A stretch of 64,000 nucleotides of DNA from Planctomycetota bacterium (GTDB lineage Bacteria; Planctomycetota; UBA1135; UBA2386): positions 2,941,501 to 3,005,500 of the forward strand of contig JADJWQ010000006.1 of the NCBI GenBank assembly GCA_016716265.1, given 5' to 3'. How positions within the stretch are numbered: the first letter of the stretch is position 1; every line of letters starts with the position of its first letter. The notes under the pieces are model-generated. The model was not told the DNA's origin and searched no databases. It saw only the letters and a program-made list of their open reading frames with translations. The position numbers and the translations under genes were made by a program. Below, one piece after another: positions 35,507 to 45,286 of this stretch.

Positions 35507-38041
35507 ATGCAGCGCATTGCGGCGTCGATACTCGTCGGCGGGCTGGCCTTCCTCGCGCCCGCGGGTGCTCAGAGCCGGACCGATGCCGAGTATGTCAGCG
35601 AGCGGTGGGGATTCCGCGTCATCCGGCCCGGCCCCGGGTGGACCATCGTCGAACGTGAGACCTCCGGTGACCGGGAGTGGTGCCGTATCGACCTCACTCT
35701 TGGCAATGTCGAGGGAATCGTCGGAGCGCGCGTCTCCGTGACGTCGCACACCGATGGAGACGCCACGTCGATACAGCGCGAGTCTGCGGAGTCGGCGCGA
35801 CGCCGCCAGAACGTCTCCGACGTCCGCCTCGTCGAGGTTCCCATCGGGGATCGGAGCGCACCGGGAATCGACCTCCGCTACCGCGATCCCGACCTCGGCG
35901 AGTATCGCCTCCGCCAGTTCTACGTCGTCCGGGAAGGACTGCGATACACGCTCCAGTGCCACGCGCCCGCCGGTCAGTTCGACGAGCGCGAGCACGAGTT
36001 CGCCCGGTTCCTGGCGTCGTTCGAGCTGCAGCCGCTCTGCGAGGAACTCGTCGACCGGGCGCGGCTCGAGAGCCTCGTCGCGAGGTGCGGCAGCGAGATC
36101 GACTGGGCCGCCAGCTGGGCGGCGGCGTCCGCGCGCGCCGCGTCCGGCCAGCGGCCGGTGCTGGTCCTGGTGCGACGGTATCCCGGCTTCGCGATCCCCG
36201 ACGAGATGAGGATCGGCCCGTTCATGGACCGCGACATCGTCGAGCTCGTCCAGGAGCGGTTCGTCGCGCTCCGCCTGGAGGACGGCATGCCAGCGCCCTT
36301 CCGCGGGCAGTCGAGCTACGGCATGAGCGGGACCACGTTCGGGAACGCGTTGCTCGTCGTGTCGCCCGCTGGCGAGGTGCTGAGGGAGACGCACACGCCG
36401 AACGTCGCTGCGTGCTACGACTTCCTCGTCGAGTCGCTCGCGCACCTCCCCGGCTTCCCGGGCAGTCCGGAGCCCGAAGGGCTGAGCTGCATCGAGCGCG
36501 CCGAGCGTGCACTGCGGCGTGGCGAGCTCGCTGCGGCCGCCGACCTGTGCGCGAAGCCGTCGACGGCGCGCGAGCACCTCGCGCTCGCGGGTGTGCACCG
36601 CCGCCAGCGGAACACTGCCGCCGCGCTCGCGGAACTCGCGCGGGCGCGCACCGTGCGTGACGAGGCCACGGACCTGCAACGCCTCCGACTCGACGAGGCG
36701 TGGCTGGAGCTGCGCGCGGGCGATCCGGCCACGGCACGCGCCTCGCTCGTCGCTCCGGCCGGCGATTCTCCAGATGCGGAGACCGCTCGCGAGGCGGAGT
36801 TCCTCACCGCGATCTGCTCGCTCGCTGAAGGGAACTGGGACGCGGGCTTCGCCCGGCTTCGGGGCATCGTCGCAGAGCACCCCGACGCGCGGTGGGCCTG
36901 GTCGGCCGCGGCGATACTGGCGAGTCCGACCCTCGATCGCACGCGCCCGCTCCCGGCGCGGTGGCCGGACGAGCAGCTGGTCGCCGAGCTGCGCACGCCG
37001 CCGCCCGCCGCGTCCGGCGCCCCGCTCGCCGATGTCGCCCGGGACGCTCTCGCCTTCCTCCTCGCGGCTCAGCGCCCGGAGGGATCGTGGATCAGCCCCA
37101 CGGAGCTCCAGGGCGTCCGCGCGGGCAGCAATCCGTTCGTCGTCGCGATCACGGCGCTCGCGGGCCGCGCGCTGCTCCAACGGCGCGAGGCCGAGGGCGC
37201 GACGGCCGGCGCCGAGCGCGCGCTCGGATTCGTGCTCGCGGCCCAAACCCACATGAAGACGTCACCGCCACGGGTGACGTTCATGGACTACACGGTGTGG
37301 AGCGAGTCCCTCGCGCTGTGGTTCCTCGCCGACTGCATCGACGCTGGAGTCGGGGACGCCGCGGCCGCACGCGCCGTGATGCGCGAGAAGGTCGGGGTCC
37401 TCGCGGGGAAGCAGCGGCCGAGTGGCGGTTGGAGCTACTACGTGACCGCCGATCTCGCGCGCGAGGCCGCGGTCCCCGCGCAGGCGATGAGCTTCACGAC
37501 GGCGGCGGTGGTGATCGGGTTGTGTCGGGCGCGCGACGCGGGCGTGGCCGTCGAGCAACTCGTGGTCGACGCGGCGCTCGACTGCCTGGAGCGTGGGCGG
37601 AACGAGAACGGCGCCTTCGACTACCTGATCGGCTCGACCCCCGGTGCCGGACGGACAGGCGTCGCCGGCGCCGCCGGTCGCGGGCCCCTGTGCGAGCTCG
37701 CGCTGCTCCGCGGCGGGCGGGGCAGTCTCGATGCCCTGCGCCGTGCGCTCGCAGCCTTCGCCGAGCATCGCGCGTCCTTCGACAAGGAGCTCGGCAAGGT
37801 CCTGATGCACGCCGGGCCCGACGGCCAGGGCTGCCACTATCTGTTCTTCGACTACGCGACCGCTGCGACCGCGGTCGCAGCGCTCCCCGAACCGGAGCGC
37901 GCGCACCACCGTGAGTGGCTCCTCGAGCTCGTGCTGCCCGCGCGATCGGTGGACGGCGGGTTCCGCGACACACCGATCAACGGCTGGGCGTTCGGGACGG
38001 CGATGGCGCTGACCGCTCTGTTCGAGCTCGGCGCCGGGTAG
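35507..38041 (+). CDS. Exported protein with thioredoxin-like and alpha/alpha-toroid domains
   Basis: The 844-residue product begins MQRIAASILVGGLAFLAPAGAQS, a clear signal peptide. Residues about 25-175 form a beta-rich domain of unknown type. Residues about 185-320 resemble a thioredoxin-like fold (AASGQRPVLVLVRRYPGF to FVALRLEDGM) but lack a CxxC. Helical TPR-like repeats follow (about 320-490). From about 500 there is a prenyltransferase/squalene-oxidase-type toroid (FLLAAQRPEGSWISP; KQRPSGGWSYYV; ENGAFDYLIGSTPGAGRTGV). No DxDD or QW-based terpene-cyclase active site is apparent, so catalysis is not predicted. A -10-like TCGAAT ends 6 nt before the ATG. The gene is convergent with the PDZ/DUF6288 gene. 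Confidence 0.7.
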   Translation: MQRIAASILVGGLAFLAPAGAQSRTDAEYVSERWGFRVIRPGPGWTIVERETSGDREWCRIDLTLGNVEGIVGARVSVTSHTDGDATSIQRESAESARRRQNVSDVRLVEVPIGDRSAPGIDLRYRDPDLGEYRLRQFYVVREGLRYTLQCHAPAGQFDEREHEFARFLASFELQPLCEELVDRARLESLVARCGSEIDWAASWAAASARAASGQRPVLVLVRRYPGFAIPDEMRIGPFMDRDIVELVQERFVALRLEDGMPAPFRGQSSYGMSGTTFGNALLVVSPAGEVLRETHTPNVAACYDFLVESLAHLPGFPGSPEPEGLSCIERAERALRRGELAAAADLCAKPSTAREHLALAGVHRRQRNTAAALAELARARTVRDEATDLQRLRLDEAWLELRAGDPATARASLVAPAGDSPDAETAREAEFLTAICSLAEGNWDAGFARLRGIVAEHPDARWAWSAAAILASPTLDRTRPLPARWPDEQLVAELRTPPPAASGAPLADVARDALAFLLAAQRPEGSWISPTELQGVRAGSNPFVVAITALAGRALLQRREAEGATAGAERALGFVLAAQTHMKTSPPRVTFMDYTVWSESLALWFLADCIDAGVGDAAAARAVMREKVGVLAGKQRPSGGWSYYVTADLAREAAVPAQAMSFTTAAVVIGLCRARDAGVAVEQLVVDAALDCLERGRNENGAFDYLIGSTPGAGRTGVAGAAGRGPLCELALLRGGRGSLDALRRALAAFAEHRASFDKELGKVLMHAGPDGQGCHYLFFDYATAATAVAALPEPERAHHREWLLELVLPARSVDGGFRDTPINGWAFGTAMALTALFELGAG

Positions 38042-38215
38042 CGGCGCGCGCGGGTCGGCCTTTGCTCACCGCCTCCCGCGTCGTCGCGAGGATCCTCGTT
38101 CACCTCGGACTGCGAACAGGCTCACCGCCGATCGTTCCCGTCCGACCAGCGCCGGAACCTGGTCGATCATTCGCGTGACACGCGGGCAACGAGCGTTATC
38201 GCGACGTCGGACAGG

Positions 38216-40717
38216 TCACGACCCCTTGCCGTAGCGCTGCTCGAACTCCGCGATCGCGGCGCCGATCGCGGCCTCGAGGTCAGCACCCTCCTTGCCGATA
38301 CGATCGCGGTCGAACGACGGGTAGCGCTCCAGGACGTCGCGCAGGCTCTCGACGATCGGACGCCCGTCCTCGCCGAGACCCTTCAGCACGGCGAGGATCC
38401 CCGGCTGCCAATTGCTGCCGGTGATCATCCACACGCTGTGCTGATAGTAGGGTTCCCACGCGCGCAGGTAGGTCACGAAGTCGTCGACCATCAGCGCGTA
38501 GGCGGCGGCGTCGAAGTGATCCAGGATCATCATCGTGCGGTGCGCGGCCTCGTGGATGCCGCCGGTGCCGTAGCCGAGCACGACGTTCGGACGGTGCAGT
38601 GTCGTCCCCAGCACCCTGACGGCGAAGCTCGTCTCGACCCATGCCGACGCCACACGATCCTCCTTCAGCAATCGGCGGAAGCCGGCGTCGTACGACGCGC
38701 GCTCGAACACGTGGTACGACGCTGCATAGCGCTCGGAGAGCGCACCGAACTCCGCGCCGGTGATCGTGGACCGCAGCCCGACGGCAGCCCAGAACGCCGC
38801 CTCGCGGAGGTACCAGTCCTCGTGCTCCTCGAACCCGCGCGCCAGCCGGAGGTGCTGGCGGACGTCGGCGGGCCGCGCGCAGCCGAGCGCGAACAGCGCG
38901 CCGTCGATCTCCCACCACGCGGAGTCCGGGTCCCGCAGACACGCGAGGATCGCCGGCAGGAAGCGCTCGGACACGACCGCTGCCGGCACCTGCGTGCGCG
39001 GCGGTCGCCGCCAGTTGTCGTATCCCGAGACCGCGTCGAACGCCGCGCGCCGGACTCGCGGATCGTCGTGAGCAGCCGCCTCGACGAGCGCGTCGATCGC
39101 CGCTTCGTCACCGATCTCCGCCAGTCGACGCGCGGCCCAGGTGCGCACCATCGGACTGTAATGACTGAGGTGCTTCCGGCAGAACGCGACGGTCGCGCGG
39201 TCCCGACTGCCGCCGACCAGCCGTTCGTAGACGACGTGCGGCGGCTCGGTCTCCTCGCCGAATCCCTCCGCTCCGTCGATGCCGAAGAACGTGAGGTCCG
39301 CCGGTGTCCCCCACGTGAAGTCCGGCGGCGCGACGGCCTCGCTGAACCGCGTGCGCGGCGCGCCGGTGATGCGCAGTGTCCGCCGCTGCGCGGTGTACGA
39401 CAGCGCTACGGCCCCGGTCCCCCACGCGAGCCCGGCGTAGCGGGCATTGTCGGGTGGGGTCGCCGGCATCGAGAACCCGCCACCGAACTGCCGGCACAGG
39501 TCGAAGTACCACCGCAGCGCATCCATCTGACGCCGGTAGTGGGACCGCCTGGTTCCGGGGACGTGGGACGAGCCGAGTCCACGCCACATGACATTGAAGC
39601 CGCCGCCGGTGTGTCCGAACTCCGGCTGGTAGTAGGAATCCGCGACGAGTAGGCCCAGGTGCTCCGCGGCCTGGCGGTACGCGGGTACCCCGTCGAAGAG
39701 CGAGAAACCGCACGCGACCATCGCGTTCCGACCATTGGTCGTCGACCAGCCGAGCTCGCTGCGGTGGTCGCCGTAGGGAATGCAGCCGTGGCCCGCCATC
39801 CGGTAGACGAGCTTCATCGCACGGTCGTAGGCGGCGCGGTCGACGTCGACGCCGCACTCCTGCGCCAGCGTCAGCGCGATGAGGATCGGTAGGCCGGCGT
39901 GGTTCATCAGCCCGCTCTGGGTGTACCCCGGGACGACGACCTCGCCGTGCCCCCAGCCGCCGGCCGCCTGGTTGTCGACCGCCCACGTACAGATCTCCCG
40001 GAGACCGTCGAGCACGCGCCGGTCGCCCGTCCGCAGGAAGTACTCGGACAGCAGGATGCCCTGGTAGCCGAGCTGCCAGTTGACGAGTCCGCCGGCGTTG
40101 CGGCGTGACTCGGCGAGCTTCGCGAGCGGGACGACGTGGCGCTCGACGTTGGGCACCACGTCCGTCGCTCCGGTCGACAGCAGGAACAGCGACGCGAGGC
40201 AGCCCTGCAGGTCGTCGCGGTGCGGACGCCGATCGCCGAAATCGTATGCGCCGGACTCGTCCTGGACGCCGACGAGGTAGGCGACGGTGTCGTCGACGAT
40301 CCGCTCCGACTTGGGACAGTCCTCCGGCCAGGACGGCGAGTACGCGCCCAGCGTCGGGATCCTCACGGTGACCCTCGTCTCGGTGCCCTCGCGGCGCACG
40401 ACGAACGCGATCCGCCCGTCCCCGCCCTCGGCATTGCCGATCGCCTCTCCGAGCGGCACGCGGGGGTCCGACACGTCGAGCGATCGACCGTCGACCGCGC
40501 GCAGGACGTCGCCTGGCTGCAGCCCGGCACTCGCGCCGGGCGAGCCGGGGTCGACCGACGCGACGGTGACGACCATGCCCTTCTCCATGGAGGCGTGGAC
40601 CCCGGTCGGCCCGATCCCGAACGCAGGGTAGACGCGTTCGGGATGGAAGCGCTGCGCCGAGGCCGGCAGGGCCACGGCGACGGCGAACACGGCGGCTGTG
40701 AGGTGCTTCGCGGACAT
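38216..40717 (-). CDS. Exported DUF6288 protein with PDZ and HEAT-like parts
   Basis: The 833-residue product has a signal peptide (LTAAVFAVAVALPASAQR). A PDZ domain lies at about residues 30-125 (VTVASVDPGSPGASAGLQPG, DVLRAVDGRSL). The large middle part is an alpha/alpha toroid of the DUF6288 type (YLVGVQDESGAYDFGDRRPH, WAVDNQAAGGWGHGEVV, GYTQSGLMNHAGLPILIALT, GHTGGGFNVMWRGLG). HEAT-like helices appear around residues 525-640 (YSPMVRTWAARRLAEIGDEA). DUF6288 proteins are common in planctomycetes and have no proven activity. The ATG at 40717 is chosen for its signal peptide; the frame continues upstream without domain content. Confidence 0.85.
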   Translation of the reverse strand: MSAKHLTAAVFAVAVALPASAQRFHPERVYPAFGIGPTGVHASMEKGMVVTVASVDPGSPGASAGLQPGDVLRAVDGRSLDVSDPRVPLGEAIGNAEGGDGRIAFVVRREGTETRVTVRIPTLGAYSPSWPEDCPKSERIVDDTVAYLVGVQDESGAYDFGDRRPHRDDLQGCLASLFLLSTGATDVVPNVERHVVPLAKLAESRRNAGGLVNWQLGYQGILLSEYFLRTGDRRVLDGLREICTWAVDNQAAGGWGHGEVVVPGYTQSGLMNHAGLPILIALTLAQECGVDVDRAAYDRAMKLVYRMAGHGCIPYGDHRSELGWSTTNGRNAMVACGFSLFDGVPAYRQAAEHLGLLVADSYYQPEFGHTGGGFNVMWRGLGSSHVPGTRRSHYRRQMDALRWYFDLCRQFGGGFSMPATPPDNARYAGLAWGTGAVALSYTAQRRTLRITGAPRTRFSEAVAPPDFTWGTPADLTFFGIDGAEGFGEETEPPHVVYERLVGGSRDRATVAFCRKHLSHYSPMVRTWAARRLAEIGDEAAIDALVEAAAHDDPRVRRAAFDAVSGYDNWRRPPRTQVPAAVVSERFLPAILACLRDPDSAWWEIDGALFALGCARPADVRQHLRLARGFEEHEDWYLREAAFWAAVGLRSTITGAEFGALSERYAASYHVFERASYDAGFRRLLKEDRVASAWVETSFAVRVLGTTLHRPNVVLGYGTGGIHEAAHRTMMILDHFDAAAYALMVDDFVTYLRAWEPYYQHSVWMITGSNWQPGILAVLKGLGEDGRPIVESLRDVLERYPSFDRDRIGKEGADLEAAIGAAIAEFEQRYGKGS

Positions 40718-40935
40718 GTCTTCGGGATCCGGTCCTCGTGACGCGGCCTGAGTGCTTCGACACCGCGCGACGATCATCTCGGAACGAGCCGCTCGACGCT
40801 TCGACGGATCGCAGGAACGGAGACTTGCCACGACATCGTGCGTGCATCGCCCGGATGCCGCTCGCGGCGCGGCACGGGGTGCACTTCGCCTTCCGCCACA
40901 GCCCGAGCGGCGCGACGGCGGAACGTCAATAGGGG

Positions 40936-43233
40936 CTACCGGAGGCTCGCGATGAGGTAGTCCGTCGCGGTCTGATGCGAGACGCCGGCGGCACCCGGGT
41001 AGACCACCTCGCATTCGACACCGGACTTCTCGCATTGCCTCTGGAGCATCACGCCGAAGTTCGACGTGTGTGTCGGGTCGCGCTGCGGCTCGCCGATCCC
41101 CGGCGTGGCCGTGTAGAACAGATAGACCGGCGCGTCGCCCGCGCTCACGAGCGCGTAGGGTGAGTAGGCGTCGAACCAACGCTGGAGTCGATCGGCGGCC
41201 TCGAGCCAGTCAGCGAAGCTGGCATAGCCGAACGCCTGCGCCCCATAGCGGCTGTTCGGCGTCCATGCCTTCATCTGCCGCGGATCCAGGCTCGTCTGCG
41301 CGCCGATCACGGCCGCGCACCACGGCCTGGTGGACTGCCGTGCCACCGGATCGTCGCTGTCCGGCTCGGCGAGGTCGTCGTGGAACGCGAGCCACAGGCT
41401 GCTGCAGGCGCCTGCGGAGCCGCCGGCGAGGCCGATGCGCTCGGCGTCGATCCCCCAGTCCGATGCTCTGCTCCGGATGAACTGCAGCGCCCGCGCTGCG
41501 TCATGGAGCGGGGCCTGCACAGGCGGCTCCAGCCCGGCGATGACGCCATGCCTCGTGAACCGGTAGTCGATCGCGGCCACCGAGATCCCGGCGTCGAGCA
41601 ACCGCCGGACGTCCACGAACCTCTGCACGCGCTCCTTCGATCCGGCACGCCAGCCGCCGCCGTGGATCACCATCACGACCGGCGACGGCGACTCGGACCC
41701 GGCGCGCCAGAAGTCCAGGACGTTCCTTTCGTGTGGACCGTAGGCGACTTCCGACAAGGTAGGCGCGGGGACCGCCGGGTCGTACACGTCGTCCTTGCTC
41801 GCGGCTCCGCCCTCGGCGACACGGATGCGTTCGTCCAGGTAGCCGTCCAACTCGCTGACCGCCACCGCATACGCCGGGTCGGCGGCGACGTTCTGGTTCT
41901 CCAGCGGGTCGTTGCGGTGATCGAAGAGCATGCGCGGCCCATCGGGATCCGTGTATCGCGTGTACGCGTAGCACCCGGTCACGACGCACTCGTCTGCTCC
42001 GAACCGCGCGTAGATAGCGTCCCGGAACTCGGCGGCGGGGTCGGTGAAGAGATGCGTGAAGCTGCGGCCCTGCAGCACCTCGGGCGGCGTGATGCCGGTC
42101 AGTTCGCACAGCGTGGGGTAGATGTCGACGGACTCGACCATTGCCGCCGTCGCCTGTCCGGGTGCGACCGCCGGGTCTCTCATGGAGCGGGGCAGGCGGA
42201 TGATCAGGGGAATGCGCAGCGCGTTGTCGAGCGTATTGTGCTTCCCCCAGAAGTCGTGCTCGCCCAGGTGCCAGCCGTGGTCGCCCCAGACGACGACGAT
42301 CGTGTTGTCGGCGAGACCGAGGCGCGCCAGCTCGGTCAGGACCCGACCGACCAGGGCATCGGTGTAGCTCGTGCTGGCCAGGTAGCCGTGCCGCATGCTG
42401 TGGTGCCAGGTGTCGGAACCCGGCTCGAGGTCACCGAGGTAGTAGCTGTCGTACTCCCTGCTGCCCCTGAGCTCCTTCGGCGCGTCCTTGGGCGCGAAGC
42501 GGTTGTCGGCGATCGGGATCCCGTCGCGGTCGTGGAGATCCCAGTACCTCCTGGGGGCGTAGAACGGCAGGTGCGGGCGCACGAAGCCGCACGCGAGGAA
42601 GAACGGCCGACCGGCATCTCTCAGGCGCTGCAGGTCCGCGATCGTCTTCTCGGCGACCTTGCCGTCGAAGTACGCGTCGTCCGGCACGTCGGGCGACTCC
42701 ACGATGTAGCCGCGTCGCCTCCGACTGAGCTGCTCGCGCGTCGCCGGATCGAGCGAGTCCAGTGGGCCGATCGCTGGCCGCCAGGCCGGCTCCGACCAGC
42801 TCCGCGCGTCGGCGTCGTCTGGGCTGTGAAAGATCTTGCCGTTGGAGATCGTGGTGTAGCCCTGCTCCTTGAACGTTTGTGGCAGGGTGACCGCGTCCGG
42901 CTCGTACTTGTCCAGTGGATCGAGGCCGAGGAAGCGGCTCCGCGTCGGATACAGGCCGGACAGGAGGCTCGCACGCGAGGCACCGCAGATCGGGTATTGG
43001 CAGTAGGCGCGATCGAAGCGAAGCCCTTCCGCCGCGAGCTCGTCGAGGTGTGGTGTGATCGCGCTCTGCGAGCCGTAGCAGCCGAGCTCCGGGCGCAGGT
43101 CGTCGATCGCGATGAAGAGGACGTTCGGTCGGGATTGGGTCGACTGGGATCGGGTCGACTGGGACTCGATCGACGGGCACAGGACAGTCGATACCAGTCC
43201 GGCCACCCAGGCGGCGTGAGTCAGACGTCTCAT
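40936..43233 (-). CDS. Sulfatase fused to a C-terminal alpha/beta-hydrolase esterase
   Basis: The 765-residue exported protein carries two enzymes. Residues about 35-470 are an S1 sulfatase of the iduronate-2-sulfatase-like type: NVLFIAIDDLRPELGCYGS (metal Asp pair), CGASRASLLSGLYP with Cys83 as the formylglycine precursor (C-x-A-S-R form), NGKIFH, and WGDHGWHLGEHDFWGKH. Residues about 495-765 are a BD-FAE/carboxylesterase-like hydrolase with IHGGGWRAGS (oxyanion His524), LAGGSAGACSS (nucleophile Ser606) and a late His (VSHQTATDY). The signal peptide is followed by a short Ser/Gln/Arg repeat. The fusion suggests removal of sulfate and acyl groups from one polysaccharide. Activation needs a formylglycine-generating or anaerobic sulfatase-maturing enzyme, not seen here. 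Confidence 0.92.
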   Translation of the reverse strand: MRRLTHAAWVAGLVSTVLCPSIESQSTRSQSTQSRPNVLFIAIDDLRPELGCYGSQSAITPHLDELAAEGLRFDRAYCQYPICGASRASLLSGLYPTRSRFLGLDPLDKYEPDAVTLPQTFKEQGYTTISNGKIFHSPDDADARSWSEPAWRPAIGPLDSLDPATREQLSRRRRGYIVESPDVPDDAYFDGKVAEKTIADLQRLRDAGRPFFLACGFVRPHLPFYAPRRYWDLHDRDGIPIADNRFAPKDAPKELRGSREYDSYYLGDLEPGSDTWHHSMRHGYLASTSYTDALVGRVLTELARLGLADNTIVVVWGDHGWHLGEHDFWGKHNTLDNALRIPLIIRLPRSMRDPAVAPGQATAAMVESVDIYPTLCELTGITPPEVLQGRSFTHLFTDPAAEFRDAIYARFGADECVVTGCYAYTRYTDPDGPRMLFDHRNDPLENQNVAADPAYAVAVSELDGYLDERIRVAEGGAASKDDVYDPAVPAPTLSEVAYGPHERNVLDFWRAGSESPSPVVMVIHGGGWRAGSKERVQRFVDVRRLLDAGISVAAIDYRFTRHGVIAGLEPPVQAPLHDAARALQFIRSRASDWGIDAERIGLAGGSAGACSSLWLAFHDDLAEPDSDDPVARQSTRPWCAAVIGAQTSLDPRQMKAWTPNSRYGAQAFGYASFADWLEAADRLQRWFDAYSPYALVSAGDAPVYLFYTATPGIGEPQRDPTHTSNFGVMLQRQCEKSGVECEVVYPGAAGVSHQTATDYLIASLR

Positions 43234-43489
43234 GGCGGTCGTGTCTCTCTGGCTGCGTGGGACGGTATCGGTGCGGATGGCGAAGTTGAACAGCGCTGCC
43301 GCAGCGCGTCGCCCACCGCCCTACATCGCCGGTGTCGTCACCGGAACCGCCCTGCTATCACCAGGCGAGGCAGCCCGGATCGACCCATCGATCTCGCACC
43401 TGGGAGGCCGCGCCGCGGAGCGGACCCGGTTTCGAGCTACGAGTTCGTGCACGCCGAGTCGAAACGGCGCCCACGTATCGGGTCGGAAC

Positions 43490-45286
43490 CTAATCGTCCG
43501 GCCGGAGCACCGCGATCTCCGCGAGACCGATGTTCGGGCTGCCGGCCTTCGCGGTGGAGACGAAGAAGGCCAGCCACTTCACGGTCCTGGGCGCGAACGC
43601 CACCTCCAGGCCCTGGGCAGCGTCATCGGGCAACTCGCCGGTACGGACCGTCGAGCCGTCGGAGAACACGAGCATGCCTGACGTGACCTGATCGAGCAGA
43701 TTGGGTCGATCGAACAGCAGCACGCGCTCGACGACGACCGGCCGGTTCCAGGTCAGGCGTAGGAACGCGGAGTCCGACTCGCCGTCGCTGGCCCACTCCT
43801 GGGCGGTCGGACCCGGGTGGCCACCGATGACACCGTCCACCGCACCGGCGGTCCCGTATTCCGGATGCGTCGAGCTGGCGGTGACCGTGGCGATGCGCGC
43901 CAGGTTTCGCGGCGCACCCAACGGGCTGACGCTCGACGGATCTCCGGGCGCGAGCAGCCTCATCTCGTGAAGGCACAGGCCGTAGCGCCCACCCGGAGGG
44001 TGGAATTGCAGCTCGATGCCATTCCAGCCGCGGCTGAAGTTGGCCGAATAGCACAGCCACAGGGTGCGGCCGTCCTCGGCGATGAACTTGCTCGGGAAGT
44101 TGAGGAAGTAGGCCTGCTCTCCGAAGTCCTCCAGGTAGCTCACGAGGCGCCAAGGCCCGGTGATGACGTCCGCCTCGAGGATGTACGAGTCCATCCGGGC
44201 GACGGTCGGCCAGCCGTCCGTGATGCACATCAGGTATTTGTCCAGTCCAGGCACGTAGGTCGCGGTGACGCAGCCCATGTGATTGTTCCACTCGATCAGT
44301 GGCGCGATTGCCCGGAAGTCGGACGTCCAGACCGGCTCGCCGCTGCCGTCGTGTCCGGCGAAGAACTCGTACGCCGTGAGCTCGTTGATGGTCTCCGGAG
44401 ACGGTGTCACGCGGGCCAGATACACCTGGTCCGCGGTGATCCAGCTCAGGTTCGCGTGTGCGAAGTCGTCGTCACAGGCGCCGAGCTCCTCGAACCCACT
44501 TCCCGCAGCGGGCGCGATGCAGGGCCGCGGCTGCGGATCGGTCTCCAGCGCGCCCATGCCGAGCAGGTACGCCTTGCCGTCGGGCGAGTGCTGCATGTTC
44601 CTGCCGAAGTCGACGAAGTGCGGCGCGCCCATCCGCACCGGGCCGAGGAACCGGTCGGGCTCGGGGAACAGTGGCCGGTCCGGTGAGTGCGGGGAGGGCT
44701 CCCAGGTCTTGCCGAGGTCGTACGAGATCTGGAATCCCGGCATCGGCCCGAGGTTCGGCCAGTTCCACGTGAACCCGCGGTGGGCGTAGCGACCTGCCGG
44801 GCCGAGGCAGTAGGTGCCGTAATACCAGACGCCATCGTGGACCAGCGACCCGCAGGGATAGCGTCCCAGGTACGGCTCGGCGCTGCCGGGCTTCGGCGGC
44901 GAGGTGTTCGTGATCGTGAGTTGCAGGGGATCGTCGCCCACCAGGACCGCATGGCCGGTGTGCGCCTTCGCACCGCCCCCGGATCCGCAGCGGACGCCGT
45001 CGGTGGTGCCGTCGGTCCACGGCGAGTAGAGGTGGTCGTCGCTCGCCCAGGACGGGTAGAACGTGTCGCCGCAGTGGTAGTCGCTGTGGCGGCCGGTGAA
45101 AGCGACCCCGACGAGCAGCGTCGATGGCTCGAAGGGACAGCCATCAGGCGGCGTCGACGGCCAGACGACGTGTGGCGCGTCGGGCGGGGCATCGATCCGC
45201 CGCTGTCGAACTTCCTGTGCACGCGTGGCGGTGCAGGTCACCGCGACGGCCAGCAACAGGCTCGTAACGCTCGGTCCGCTTCGCAT
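43490..45286 (-). CDS. Exported glycosidase-like (beta-propeller) protein with C-terminal discoidin-like domain
   Basis: The 598-residue product has a signal peptide (VTSLLLAVAVTCTATRAQ) and a GGGAGA-type ribosome site (GGGAGA 7 nt before the ATG). The main part looks like a five-bladed propeller of the GH43/GH32/DUF4185 kind: HSDYHCGDTFYPSWASDDHL, PCGSLVHDGVWYYGTYCLG, ISYDLGKTWEPS and YLLGMGALETD with repeated Asp/Glu-bearing turns. I cannot assign a family from sequence alone. The last 130 residues (ARIATVTASSTHPEYGTA to NIGLAEIAVLR) are a F5/8-type (discoidin) carbohydrate-binding domain. It lies just upstream of the sulfatase-esterase on the same strand (256-nt gap), so both probably act on the same glycan. 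Confidence 0.7.
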   Translation of the reverse strand: MRSGPSVTSLLLAVAVTCTATRAQEVRQRRIDAPPDAPHVVWPSTPPDGCPFEPSTLLVGVAFTGRHSDYHCGDTFYPSWASDDHLYSPWTDGTTDGVRCGSGGGAKAHTGHAVLVGDDPLQLTITNTSPPKPGSAEPYLGRYPCGSLVHDGVWYYGTYCLGPAGRYAHRGFTWNWPNLGPMPGFQISYDLGKTWEPSPHSPDRPLFPEPDRFLGPVRMGAPHFVDFGRNMQHSPDGKAYLLGMGALETDPQPRPCIAPAAGSGFEELGACDDDFAHANLSWITADQVYLARVTPSPETINELTAYEFFAGHDGSGEPVWTSDFRAIAPLIEWNNHMGCVTATYVPGLDKYLMCITDGWPTVARMDSYILEADVITGPWRLVSYLEDFGEQAYFLNFPSKFIAEDGRTLWLCYSANFSRGWNGIELQFHPPGGRYGLCLHEMRLLAPGDPSSVSPLGAPRNLARIATVTASSTHPEYGTAGAVDGVIGGHPGPTAQEWASDGESDSAFLRLTWNRPVVVERVLLFDRPNLLDQVTSGMLVFSDGSTVRTGELPDDAAQGLEVAFAPRTVKWLAFFVSTAKAGSPNIGLAEIAVLRPDD

